From positions 1 through 10,574 of the forward strand of contig JAUIJO010000100.1 of NCBI GenBank assembly GCA_030431185.1: 10,574 bases of DNA. Reading direction: 5' to 3'. The notes beneath the pieces are model-generated. The model did no database searches. It was not told the DNA's origin and saw only the letters and a program-made list of their open reading frames with translations. This stretch comes from Gammaproteobacteria bacterium (GTDB lineage: Bacteria > Pseudomonadota > Gammaproteobacteria > Xanthomonadales > Xanthomonadaceae). A program made the translations under genes and the position numbers. This document shows, in pieces, positions 1 through 8,596 of the stretch; positions within the stretch are counted from its first letter, which is position 1, and each line of letters begins with the position of its first letter.

Positions 1-48
1 TTCGTCGCGATCGTCGTTATGAACGTGGTTTTCGAGGTCTTGCGTCAT
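1..48 (-). CDS. Possible N-terminus of a further minus-strand gene (partial)
   Basis: An ATG at 48 opens 16 codons, MTQDLENHVHNDDRDE, that run off the left edge with no stop. It lies about 100 nt downstream of a good minus-strand promoter (144-173) that sits just past the stop of the TPR gene, so a new transcription unit probably begins here. The ribosome-binding site is weak: a GAG about 9 nt upstream of the ATG. The hydrophilic, acidic and His-containing start would suit the short cytoplasmic tail that precedes a membrane anchor. In related genomes as I remember them, a tonB-exbB-exbD cluster lies on this side of gyrB, so TonB is a reasonable guess. Sixteen residues are too few to identify a product, and no function is assigned. 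Confidence 0.4.
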   Translation of the reverse strand, partial: MTQDLENHVHNDDRDE

Positions 49-143
49 GCGCCGTCAGCTCGGGAAGTGATTCCGCAACGTCTGACGCCGCGGGCGTTTA
101 AGCGAGTCCGGACAGGCGCTTTCGCGTTGCCCGAACCTCCTAG

Positions 144-173
144 GTTATACCAAATCGGACCCGAAGATTCCAA
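144..173 (-). promoter_or_regulatory. Candidate sigma70 promoter with extended -10, reading left
   Basis: On the minus strand TTGGAA (168-173, 4 of 6 matches to TTGACA) is followed after 18 bp by TATAAC (144-149, 5 of 6). The bases just before the -10 are TGG, giving an extended -10 (TGnTATAAC). It lies 37 nt beyond the TPR gene stop and points away from it, towards the open reading frame at the left edge. It is the most AT-rich stretch in this gap. Predicted from motif only. Confidence 0.5.
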
Positions 174-209
174 GTGGCAGCCCATCATTTTGTCGTATTG
201 CCTACCCAC

Positions 210-1427
210 CTACAAGGCCGTGATCTTTTTTGCGTCCTCGGGATTCTTCACGCCCTTGGCCAGGGCCTGGCGCGCGGCCTCCTTGGCTTCGGGGATGCGG
301 TCTTCCTGCCAGTAGATGCGGGCCAGGTTCAGGTAGGTCTCGCCGTCGTCGTCCAGCGGGGCCGCCTTGGCGTACGCCTCGATGGCCGGCGCGATCTGCT
401 CGGAGAAGTACAGCGACTGCGCGAGCGCCAGGTTGTTCTGGAAGTCGTTCTGCAGGATGCCCTTGGAGAGGCCTTCCTGGATGACCTTGGCGGCGTCGGC
501 CTCGTGGCCCTCCATGTTCAGGTAGACCGAGTAGAGCTGGCGGTATTCGCGGTCCTCGGTGAGCTGGCCCGAGGCGCGCAGCTTCTCCAGGACTGCGGCG
601 GCCTTGTCGAACTGCTCGCCCTGCTGGTAGGTCGCGGCGAGGTTCATCTGCGCGCGCTTGTCGCCCGGGTTCTTGCCGGCGATCGACTCGGCGAGGGCGT
701 TGGCCTCGGCGGTCTGCCCGGTCTCGAAATAGGTCGCCATCAGCATCTGCTGCCAGTCGTTGCGCGGCTCGGGGCTGGCGTCGATGGCCTGCTTGAGGAC
801 GGTGGCCGCCTCCGGGTAGCGCTCCATGCGGTACAGCGCGTTGCCCTTGACGATCAGGTGCTCGGGCTTGGTGCTCTTGGTCTCGGCGAAGAAGCGGTCG
901 ATCGTCGCCAGGGACGCGTCGTACTGCTCTTCCTGCAACTGCAGCTGCGCCATCATCAGCATCGCGCCGTAATGGGCGTCGTTGTCGAGGCCGTTGTAGT
1001 CGAGCGCCTTCTGCAGGTCGGCGATGGCGCCGGCCGAGTCGTCCTCGTCGTACAGCGTCTGCGCGGCGATCTGGGCGGCGAAGGCCTTGTCGTACGCATT
1101 CGCCTTGTCGTTGGCCATGATCTCCTCGGCGATCGCCCGGGCACCGGCGCTGTCGTCGTCGTCGTAGGCATCCATCATCTTCTTGAGCTTGGGCGTCATC
1201 TTCGACGACGCCTTGGTCCCCGGCGCCTCGCGGGTCGCGTTCGGATACTGCCCGGCGCTGTCGCTGGCCTGGTCGTCCTGACCCTGGGACTGGGCGTGGC
1301 GCTCTCGGCGGGCCTCGGCGCGGTCATGTGCGGTCTGCGCGTTCGCCTGCGATACGCCGCCGAACACGAGCACGGCGCCCATGGCGGCCGCGAGCAGATT
1401 GAGGTGACGGGGAGCGGTTGGATTCAT
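210..1427 (-). CDS. Secreted tetratricopeptide repeat (TPR) protein
   Basis: The product is 405 aa. Residues 1-30 are a signal peptide with hydrophobic core LLAAAMGAVLVFGG and a likely cut after ANA (30/31), so the mature protein should be periplasmic or envelope-associated. Residues 31-80 form a hydrophilic linker rich in Q, D, R and S. Residues 83-395 are helical TPR-like repeats with the usual spacing of small and aromatic residues, such as ALYRMERYPEAATVLKQAID near 197-216 and LNLARIYWQEDRIPEAKEAA near 366-385. The ATG at 1427 is chosen because AAAAGGT lies 6-12 nt upstream and the signal peptide starts there; the frame is open 31 codons further up but that extension is proline-rich and unlike a leader. 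TPR domains are protein-docking scaffolds; no catalytic motif is seen. Secreted TPR proteins are known partners of some TonB-ExbBD systems, which would fit if tonB follows on the left, but that is inference. The specific role is unknown. Confidence 0.88.
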   Translation of the reverse strand: MNPTAPRHLNLLAAAMGAVLVFGGVSQANAQTAHDRAEARRERHAQSQGQDDQASDSAGQYPNATREAPGTKASSKMTPKLKKMMDAYDDDDSAGARAIAEEIMANDKANAYDKAFAAQIAAQTLYDEDDSAGAIADLQKALDYNGLDNDAHYGAMLMMAQLQLQEEQYDASLATIDRFFAETKSTKPEHLIVKGNALYRMERYPEAATVLKQAIDASPEPRNDWQQMLMATYFETGQTAEANALAESIAGKNPGDKRAQMNLAATYQQGEQFDKAAAVLEKLRASGQLTEDREYRQLYSVYLNMEGHEADAAKVIQEGLSKGILQNDFQNNLALAQSLYFSEQIAPAIEAYAKAAPLDDDGETYLNLARIYWQEDRIPEAKEAARQALAKGVKNPEDAKKITAL

Positions 1428-1521
1428 CGGATTACCTTTTCTGTGTCGGTGCAGCAAATCTGGAATCGACGGTGGGACGGGGCCCGGTCCACGCGTGTTG
1501 CTCGGCGGCGGGGCGGTCACG

Positions 1522-1596
1522 CTACCAGAAACGTACGACAGGGTGATACGGGGTTGCGTCGGGGACGGATCTGGTCATCGGGGGCAGGGCGCACAT
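1522..1596 (-). CDS. Possible 24-codon small ORF with a strong Shine-Dalgarno
   Basis: Just after the M48 protease stop, the minus strand reads GGAGG (1603-1607), a 6-nt spacer, then ATG (1594-1596) and 24 codons to a TAG at 1522. The peptide starts MCALPPMTRSVPD and ends VVRFW. The SD is better than that of most annotated genes in this window. The peptide has no recognisable domain, signal or membrane segment and is proline-rich, so it could be a leader peptide for the TPR gene, a translation-coupling device, or chance. Confidence is low without conservation data. Confidence 0.2.
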   Translation of the reverse strand: MCALPPMTRSVPDATPYHPVVRFW

Positions 1597-1611
1597 TTTC
1601 GACCTCCATAC

Positions 1612-2472
1612 TCAACCGCATTGAGGCGTATTGCCGTTGGCCCGCGCCTGCTGGTAGGTCGGGGCGAGGCCATCGGCGCGCTTGTCCAGTTCCTGGATGC
1701 GAGTGCCGGGACTGGGGTGGGTGGACAGCCATTCGGGCGGCTGGCTGCCCCCGGCCGACATCATGTGCTGCCAGAGGTCGACCGCCTCGTGGGGGTCGTA
1801 GCCCGCCCGCGCCATGAGCTGCTGGCCGACCACGTCGGCCTCGCTTTCCTGGGTGCGGTTGTTGGGCAACAGCAGACCCGCCTGGACGGCCGCGCCGCCG
1901 AACTGGCTGGTCGCGCTGGCGGCGCCCTGCCCGTAGGCCGAGCCCACGATCGCGCCGACGATGCCCAGCCCGGTCTGCGCACCCATCTGCCGGGTGACGC
2001 GCTCGTCGTGGTGGTGGGCAATGACGTGGCCGATCTCGTGGGCGACCACGGTGGCCAGCTGGTCCTGGTTTTCGGCGACCTTGAAGATGCCGGTGTTGAC
2101 GCCGATCTTGCGGCCGGGGAGGGCGAAGGCGTTGGGGGAGTCATCGACGAACAGCGCGACCTCCCAGCCGCCCTGCTGGGCGGGGGGCAGCTGCCGGGTC
2201 AGGCTGTCGACCACGCACCTCACGTAGCGGGTCTGGCCGCTGTTGGTGCTGATCTTGCCGGTTTTCTTGGCCTGTTCGAAGGCCTGGATGCCCATCTGCT
2301 GCAATTGCTCCTGGGACACCGCGCCGACCACCTGGGTACGGCCCGTCGGCGACGTGGTGGTCGCGCAGGCGGCCACGACCAGGCCGCAGGCAACGGCCAG
2401 GAGGCCTGCGCGCAGGCCGCCGGCGGAAGGGTGGCGCCAGGAGGCGGGCACGGGTGTGTATCGGTCGAACAT
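1612..2472 (-). CDS. M48 family zinc metalloprotease, lipoprotein (LoiP/YggG-like)
   Basis: The product is 286 aa. The N-terminus has a basic stretch, a hydrophobic core (GLLAVACGLVVAAC) and a lipobox VVAAC with Cys36 as the likely lipidated residue; C36 is followed by Ala, so outer-membrane sorting is expected. The zinc site is HEIGH at 145-149, and QESEAD at 208-213 supplies the third ligand, Glu209, with Asp213 in the usual ExxxD arrangement. The stretch WLSTHPSPGTRIQEL near the C-terminus is typical of the family. Members degrade misfolded or damaged envelope proteins; E. coli LoiP is an outer-membrane lipoprotein that works with BepA. All catalytic residues are present. The ATG at 2472 is chosen over the upstream in-frame ATG at 2523 because GGGGAG lies 5-10 nt before it and the lipoprotein signal begins sensibly there. 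It follows the CPBP protease gene by 90 nt on the same strand and may share a transcript. Confidence 0.92.
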   Translation of the reverse strand: MFDRYTPVPASWRHPSAGGLRAGLLAVACGLVVAACATTTSPTGRTQVVGAVSQEQLQQMGIQAFEQAKKTGKISTNSGQTRYVRCVVDSLTRQLPPAQQGGWEVALFVDDSPNAFALPGRKIGVNTGIFKVAENQDQLATVVAHEIGHVIAHHHDERVTRQMGAQTGLGIVGAIVGSAYGQGAASATSQFGGAAVQAGLLLPNNRTQESEADVVGQQLMARAGYDPHEAVDLWQHMMSAGGSQPPEWLSTHPSPGTRIQELDKRADGLAPTYQQARANGNTPQCG

Positions 2473-2512
2473 GCGGTCTCCCCGTCGATGGAAGGATGGT
2501 TGTAGCCGAAGC

Positions 2513-2534
2513 AGGATTAACAAGGTGTAATCCT
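2513..2534 (-). repeat. Short inverted repeat between two protease genes
   Basis: AGGATTA (2513-2519) and TAATCCT (2528-2534) are perfect 7-base arms around an 8-nt loop, about 29 nt past the CPBP protease stop and about 40 nt before the M48 start. There is no T-run after it in either direction, so it is not a standard terminator. It could be an mRNA stability hairpin, an operator, or chance. Confidence 0.3.
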
Positions 2535-2562
2535 TCGCTCGTGCAGGCCGCGTGGTGATGGC

Positions 2563-3408
2563 TCAGGCGTAGCCCAGCAGCATCAGGGCGCAGGCGATGG
2601 CATTGTTGAGCGCATGGGCGGCGATCGCGGCCCAGAGGCTGCCGGTGCGGCGATAGACCCAGGCAAAGGCCGCGCCCATCAGCCCGTAGGTCAGCCAGAG
2701 CTGCAGGGTCGCCGGTACGCTGTTGTCGCTCAGGCCCGGCAACTCATGGATGAGGGCGAACGCCGTGCTGCTCAGCGCCATGCCCAGCCAGGGGCGCCCG
2801 GCGCGCCACAGGCGCCCGAACAGGACCCGGCGGAACAGCAGCTCCTCGTAGGCCGGCGCGAGCAGGGCGGCGAACAGGAACATGAACACGGGGCTCTGGT
2901 CGAACGCGCCCCGGATCATCGCCTCGTTCGTCGGCTCGGGCTGGCTGCCCGCTTGCTGGCCCAGCCAGCCGATGAGGGAGCTGGTGGCGAGGGTGCCGAG
3001 GCCCACCAGCACGGCCCAGCCCCAGGTCGATGCACGCGTGCAGGCCTCGCGGGACGCCTGTCGTTGGGCCGCGGTGGCCTTGTCGCGCAACAGGTACACG
3101 CACACCGCGGCGCCGCCGGTGGACAGCAGGGTGAGCCAGATCATGGCCATCCCGCCGGGCTGGGTCATCGACTGGAGCAACGTGTCGATGTCGAGGATCT
3201 CGCCGCGGGCCAGGGCGGACAGACCGGTCACCAGGGCAACGCCGATCGACAGCAGCGTGCTCAGCATGAGCAGCAGGCCCATCGCCATGCCCAGGTCGAT
3301 GGCGAAGCCGGTCAAGGGCGAACCGGGTACCCGATCCGGGGCCGATACCGCGGCGGCGGGCAGCGGGGGCGGCACGCTCGCGCTCATGGCCCCTTCGGAT
3401 GCGGACAT
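2563..3408 (-). CDS. CPBP family intramembrane metalloprotease (CAAX protease / Abi)
   Basis: The product is 281 aa, mostly hydrophobic, with about seven or eight likely membrane segments (near 37-62, 88-107, 129-149, 174-187, 207-221, 236-252 and 258-279). The CPBP (Rce1/ABI) motifs are complete: EExxxR at 188-193 (E188, E189, R193), FxxxH at 217-221 (H221), and HxxxN at 265-269 (H265, N269). These form the metal-dependent active site inside the membrane. In eukaryotes Rce1 trims prenylated proteins; bacterial members act on varied or unknown substrates, including bacteriocin self-immunity and signal processing, so the substrate cannot be named. The cytosolic N-terminal 30 residues are Ala/Pro/Ser-rich. 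The ATG at 3408 has GGGGGA about 8-13 nt upstream; an alternative ATG at 3387 has AAGGGG at close spacing, so seven residues of the N-terminus are uncertain. It lies 121 nt after gyrB and ahead of an M48 protease, a pairing that suggests envelope protein quality control. Confidence 0.9.
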   Translation of the reverse strand: MSASEGAMSASVPPPLPAAAVSAPDRVPGSPLTGFAIDLGMAMGLLLMLSTLLSIGVALVTGLSALARGEILDIDTLLQSMTQPGGMAMIWLTLLSTGGAAVCVYLLRDKATAAQRQASREACTRASTWGWAVLVGLGTLATSSLIGWLGQQAGSQPEPTNEAMIRGAFDQSPVFMFLFAALLAPAYEELLFRRVLFGRLWRAGRPWLGMALSSTAFALIHELPGLSDNSVPATLQLWLTYGLMGAAFAWVYRRTGSLWAAIAAHALNNAIACALMLLGYA

Positions 3409-3473
3409 ACGGCGTTCCCCCTGTCAAAGTCCTGGTGTCGCGCGGTGCGGGGCAGGGCCCTGAGGGCGCGGCA

Positions 3474-3509
3474 CCCGCTTTCGCGGGCCCGTGGGACCCC
3501 GTAGGGTCC
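3474..3509 (-). terminator. Tandem hairpins after gyrB, possible terminator
   Basis: Two compact stem-loops follow the gyrB stop: GGACCC-TACG-GGGTCC (3494-3509) and CCCGC-GAAA-GCGGG (3474-3487, GNRA-type loop). Both have stable tetraloops, but neither is followed by a T-run on the minus strand. They may mark the 3' end of gyrB mRNA, act as RNA stabilisers, or help factor-dependent termination. Seen directly as sequence; the function is inferred. Confidence 0.4.
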
Positions 3510-3529
3510 TGCAAGCTCCGTGGGCCGCC

Positions 3530-6013
<2,484 letters not shown>

Positions 6014-6087
6014 TGCGGCAGCGGGCTCCGGCGACACGCTCGCGGGAGCGCGACGCGTCTGGACACATTAGCTATAAGCGACTGTCG

Positions 6088-6096
6088 AGTATAGCA
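6088..6096 (-). promoter_or_regulatory. Extended -10 promoter for gyrB
   Basis: On the minus strand TGC-TATACT (TGnTATAAT, 5 of 6 in the hexamer) lies at 6088-6096. The spacer and -35 region are GC-rich with no good TTGACA, which is common for extended -10 promoters. Transcription would start near 6081, leaving a leader of about 68 nt before the ATG at 6013. It is placed between the recF stop and gyrB, so gyrB can be expressed independently of recF. Confidence 0.55.
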
Positions 6097-6102
6097 GCCG
6101 CG

Positions 6103-6130
6103 CCCCCGCCGACGGCGTCCCGGCAGGGGG
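6103..6130 (-). repeat. GC-rich hairpin between recF and gyrB
   Basis: Read on the minus strand, CCCCUGCC (within 6122-6130) can pair with GGCGGGGG (6103-6110), with one U-G wobble and an 11-nt loop. No T-run follows, so termination would have to be factor-dependent. It lies immediately upstream of the gyrB -10 element. It may attenuate read-through from recF, or be chance in GC-rich DNA. Confidence 0.3.
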
Positions 6131-6155
6131 AGGGAGAGGGCAGGCGGGCGGCGAT

Positions 6156-7277
6156 TCAGCCCCTGGGCGTGGCGTCCGGCCCGCTCACGTTCCCATGTTC
6201 CACGTGGAACGTGCCGACCTGCATGTCCAGGGCCTTCAGGCCCGGGGGAGCTTCGGTGCCGGTGATGAAGATCTGTGCGTCGCTGCCTTCCAGCCACGCC
6301 AATACGCGCGCCTGATGCAGGCGATCCAGCTCCGAACCCAGGTCGTCCAGGGCAATGACCGGCCAGGCCCGACGCCGCGCGGCGTGCTGCGACGCCTGGG
6401 CGAGGATGGCCGCCAGGGCGGTGACCTTGGCCTGGCCACGCGACAAGGCCTCACGGCCGGGCAGACCCGGGAAATGGATGCGCCAGTCCGCGCGATGTGG
6501 CCCCACGGAGGTATAACCCGCCTGCAGGTCCCGGTCCCGGGCCAGCAACAAGGCGTCCGCCAAGGGCATCGCATCCCGCCGCCATCCCGGCAGGTATTCG
6601 AGGCCCACCCGCCCCAGCGCTGGTGCCAGTCCGTCCAGCAAGGGGGCCATCGTGTCCTGCAGCGATTCGAGGTACAGCTGTCGGCGACGGCTGAGGGGCT
6701 CCCCGGCTTCCGCCATTTCATGTTCCCAGGCGTCCAGCCCGTCCTGCGACCGACCGCTCTTGAGCAGGGCGTTGCGCTGCTTGAGTGCCCGCACGTAACG
6801 GCGCCACAGTGGCATGAACTCATGTTCCACGTGGAACAAACCCCAGTCCAGGAAGCGCCGCCGTGTCTCCGCGCTCCCCGTCACGAGCGCATGGCTGCCC
6901 GGCTCGAAGCTCACGACGGCCAGCGCCGCGCACAGGTCACCCAGTTGCGCGACGTTCTCGCCATCCAGTCGTCCCTGCCAGTCCTGGCCGCTGTGCCTGA
7001 GGCCGGCCCTGCGCACCCGAATCCCTGCGTCCTCGCTTGCGGACCGGGCTTCGCGCCATTCAACGAACACCTCCAGGTCCGGCGCGCCGGCCTTGAGGAG
7101 GCCGTCGCGGACACGCCCCCGGAAGCTCCGCCCGTACGCCATCAGGTGCATGGCCTCGAGCAACGAGGTCTTGCCCGCGCCATTCTCTCCGGTGATCAGG
7201 TTGACGCCGGCAACGGGGCTCAGGCTCACGTCGTCGAAGCGACGGAAGCGGCGAAGGTCGAGACGGGTGATCTGCAT
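6156..7277 (-). CDS. recF: DNA replication/repair protein RecF
   Basis: The product is 373 aa, close to the family length of about 360-375. RecF is an SMC/ABC-type ATPase that, with RecO and RecR, loads RecA at single-strand gaps and helps restart stalled forks. Walker A is GENGAGKT at 30-37 (K36, T37). The ABC signature is LSRGQ at 278-282, and Walker B is VIALDD at 307-312 followed by the D-loop region LGSELD. The family stretch RRRFLDWGLFHVEHEF is present in mid-protein and THE C-terminus has GTFHVEHG. The ATG at 7277 begins MQITRLDLRRFRRF, the expected RecF start; its SD is weak (GGA 6 nt upstream). It is separated from dnaN by 186 nt containing an intrinsic terminator, and no convincing promoter is visible in the remainder, so expression probably relies on read-through or an unrecognised start. 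Two parS-type sites are embedded in the coding sequence. Confidence 0.97.
   Translation of the reverse strand: MQITRLDLRRFRRFDDVSLSPVAGVNLITGENGAGKTSLLEAMHLMAYGRSFRGRVRDGLLKAGAPDLEVFVEWREARSASEDAGIRVRRAGLRHSGQDWQGRLDGENVAQLGDLCAALAVVSFEPGSHALVTGSAETRRRFLDWGLFHVEHEFMPLWRRYVRALKQRNALLKSGRSQDGLDAWEHEMAEAGEPLSRRRQLYLESLQDTMAPLLDGLAPALGRVGLEYLPGWRRDAMPLADALLLARDRDLQAGYTSVGPHRADWRIHFPGLPGREALSRGQAKVTALAAILAQASQHAARRRAWPVIALDDLGSELDRLHQARVLAWLEGSDAQIFITGTEAPPGLKALDMQVGTFHVEHGNVSGPDATPRG
6196..6211. other. parS: parS-like ParB-binding site 1 (inside recF 3' end)
   Basis: TGTTCCACGTGGAACG differs from the perfect 16-base palindrome TGTTCCACGTGGAACA by one terminal base; the 14-base core GTTCCACGTGGAAC (6197-6210) is a perfect palindrome. 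It matches the widely conserved bacterial parS consensus, TGTTNCACGTGNAACA. On the minus strand it encodes Phe-His-Val-Glu-His near the RecF C-terminus. ParB-CTP clamps load at such sites near oriC to drive segregation with ParA and SMC; parAB is not in this window. Confidence 0.85.
6823..6838. other. parS: parS ParB-binding site 2 (inside recF)
   Basis: An exact TGTTCCACGTGGAACA palindrome sits within recF and encodes Phe-His-Val-Glu-His of the LDWGLFHVEHEF motif on the minus strand. It is 627 bp from site 1 and 606 bp from site 3. A 16-base exact match is very unlikely by chance in 10 kb, and three together essentially exclude it. Confidence 0.92.
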
Positions 7278-7293
7278 TGGATCCAGCTTAAGG

Positions 7294-7376
7294 CCTGGGA
7301 TAAGGCTTGTGGTTTCGGTAACCCGTCATTGCGAACAGCGCCGGCGGCGAACCGGCGAGGGGCTGGGCGAGGGCAG
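7294..7376. repeat. GC-rich intergenic segment resembling a REP-type element
   Basis: Within the dnaN-recF gap, CGCCGG (7339-7344) and CCGGCG (7352-7357) form a small stem, and the flanking GGCGAGGGG...GGGCGAGGGCA is an imperfect direct repeat. A similar purine-rich run, GGCAGGGGGAGGGAGAGGG, lies in the recF-gyrB gap at 6122-6140. Many Xanthomonadaceae carry dispersed intergenic repeats of this general look. Assignment to a repeat family needs a genome-wide comparison. Confidence 0.25.
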
Positions 7377-7390
7377 GGACCGATGGCGTT

Positions 7391-7423
7391 GGAAACGAAA
7401 ACACCCGGCACGAGGCCGGGTGT
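7391..7423 (-). terminator. Intrinsic (rho-independent) terminator of dnaN
   Basis: On the minus strand ACACCCGGC (7415-7423) and GCCGGGTGT (7401-7409) form a perfect 9-bp GC-rich stem around a 5-nt loop, followed by TTTTCGTTT (through 7391). It lies about 40 nt past the dnaN stop, in the right orientation to end dnaN transcription before recF. This is the clearest terminator in the window. Confidence 0.85.
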
Positions 7424-7428
7424 CTGGA

Positions 7429-7444
7429 TGTTCCACGTGGAACA
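7429..7444. other. parS: parS ParB-binding site 3 (dnaN 3' untranslated region)
   Basis: An exact TGTTCCACGTGGAACA palindrome lies between the dnaN stop (7464) and the terminator stem (7401-7423). Unlike the other two it is not inside a gene. It is the site nearest the candidate origin, about 1.3 kb from the perfect DnaA box. Confidence 0.92.
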
Positions 7445-7463
7445 CGCGAGGACGGCTTGCGCG

Positions 7464-8564
7464 TCAGAGACGCAGCGGCATCACCACGTGCCGGCTGCGC
7501 TCATTCCCCGCCTCCCGTACCAATGCCGACGAATTGGCATCGCGCAATGCCAGGATGACCTGTTCGTCGCGCAGTGCCGTCAGTGCATCGAGCAGGTAGT
7601 TGACGTTGAAGCCCACGGCGAGGTCGTCGACCTTCGTGTCGGCCTCGACTTCTTCCTGGGCCTCTTCCTGCTCGGGATTGTGGGCGCTGATCTTCAGTTG
7701 CCCCGGCGATACTTCGATGCGCACGCCACGGTACTTTTCGTTGGAGAGGATCGCCGCCCGTTGCAGCGATGCACGCAGCACCTCGCGGTCGATCCGCACC
7801 TCGCGGTCCGCCCCGATCGGAATCACCGCCTCGTAATCGGGGAAGCGACCGTCGATCAGCTTGCTGGTAAAGGTCACGTCGTCGCGCTTGATGCGGATAT
7901 GCCCGCGGCCCATCTCGATCTCGACTTCGCGATCGCCACCCTCGAGCAGGCGCTGCAGCTCGGTCACGCCCTTGCGCGGCACGATGATCTGGCGCTTGGT
8001 GCCGTTGCCGCCCTCCAGCGGCGCTTCGCAAAGCGCGAGCCGGTGACCGTCGGTCGCCACGCATCGCAGGCTGCCGTCTCGCAGGTCGAACAGCAGGCCG
8101 TTGAGGTAATACCGGACATCCTGCTGGGCCATCGCGAACGCCGTGCGTTCGATCAGCTCCTTCAGCGAGGCTTCCGGGACCCGGACGCGCTCGGTTGCCT
8201 CGACTTCGTCGATGGCGGGGAAGTCGTTGGCGGGCAGGCTGGCCAGGGTGAACCGGGAACGCCCGGCCGAGACCGTGATCTTCTCGGCGCTCTGGCTGAT
8301 GGTCACCTTGCTGCCGTCAGGCAGGGCCCGGACGATGTCGAACAGCTTCCGCGCGGGGATCGTGGTTTCCCCGTCCTCGGCGTCGTCGACCGCGATCCGC
8401 GACACCATCTCGACTTCCAGGTCGGTACCGGTCAGCGAGAGCTGCCCGTCCTGCACCTGGACGAGCAGGTTGGCCAGGACCGGCAGGGTCTGGCGTCGTT
8501 CGACCACGTTGACGACTTGCGCCAACGGCTTAAGAAACACTTCGCGCTGCAGGCTGAAACGCAT
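7464..8564 (-). CDS. dnaN: DNA polymerase III beta subunit (sliding clamp)
   Basis: The product is 366 aa, the same length as E. coli DnaN. It forms a ring-shaped dimer that tethers DNA polymerase III and other DNA enzymes to DNA. It begins MRFSLQREVFLKPL and shows the three-domain clamp fold by family pattern, including RRQTLPVLAN (23-32), YYLNGLLFDL (152-161) and GFNVNYLLDALTAL near the end. The peptide-binding pocket residues are present: TDGHRL (171-176) and the C-terminal VVMPLRL (360-366). The ATG at 8564 is chosen because family members begin with this MRF/MKF sequence and GGGGAG lies about 10-15 nt upstream; an ATG at 8588 would add 8 residues. It follows dnaA across the candidate oriC and ends in its own terminator. 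Confidence 0.98.
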   Translation of the reverse strand: MRFSLQREVFLKPLAQVVNVVERRQTLPVLANLLVQVQDGQLSLTGTDLEVEMVSRIAVDDAEDGETTIPARKLFDIVRALPDGSKVTISQSAEKITVSAGRSRFTLASLPANDFPAIDEVEATERVRVPEASLKELIERTAFAMAQQDVRYYLNGLLFDLRDGSLRCVATDGHRLALCEAPLEGGNGTKRQIIVPRKGVTELQRLLEGGDREVEIEMGRGHIRIKRDDVTFTSKLIDGRFPDYEAVIPIGADREVRIDREVLRASLQRAAILSNEKYRGVRIEVSPGQLKISAHNPEQEEAQEEVEADTKVDDLAVGFNVNYLLDALTALRDEQVILALRDANSSALVREAGNERSRHVVMPLRL

Positions 8565-8596
8565 GCTCAACCGCTCCCCTATGCCCAAGACAAAAG

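Noticed and set aside
1500..1530. TGG-TAGCGT as a possible extended -10 promoter for the TPR gene
   Set aside because: Only a partial -10 match and no -35 at the right spacing; not enough to call.
174..1817. Long plus-strand open frame opposite the TPR gene and M48 gene 3' end
   Set aside because: It is antisense to genes with clear signal peptides and family motifs, its translation is rich in Arg, Gly, Leu and Val without a domain, and such frames are common in high-GC DNA.
3422..3427. Perfect TTGACA on the minus strand just before the CPBP protease start
   Set aside because: A matching -10 would fall inside the gene after the ATG (the hexamer there is CCGCAT), so it cannot drive that start.
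7481..7494. CACGTG core near the dnaN 3' end as a fourth parS
   Set aside because: The flanks (ATCAC and CCGGC) do not continue the GTTCC/GGAAC arms.
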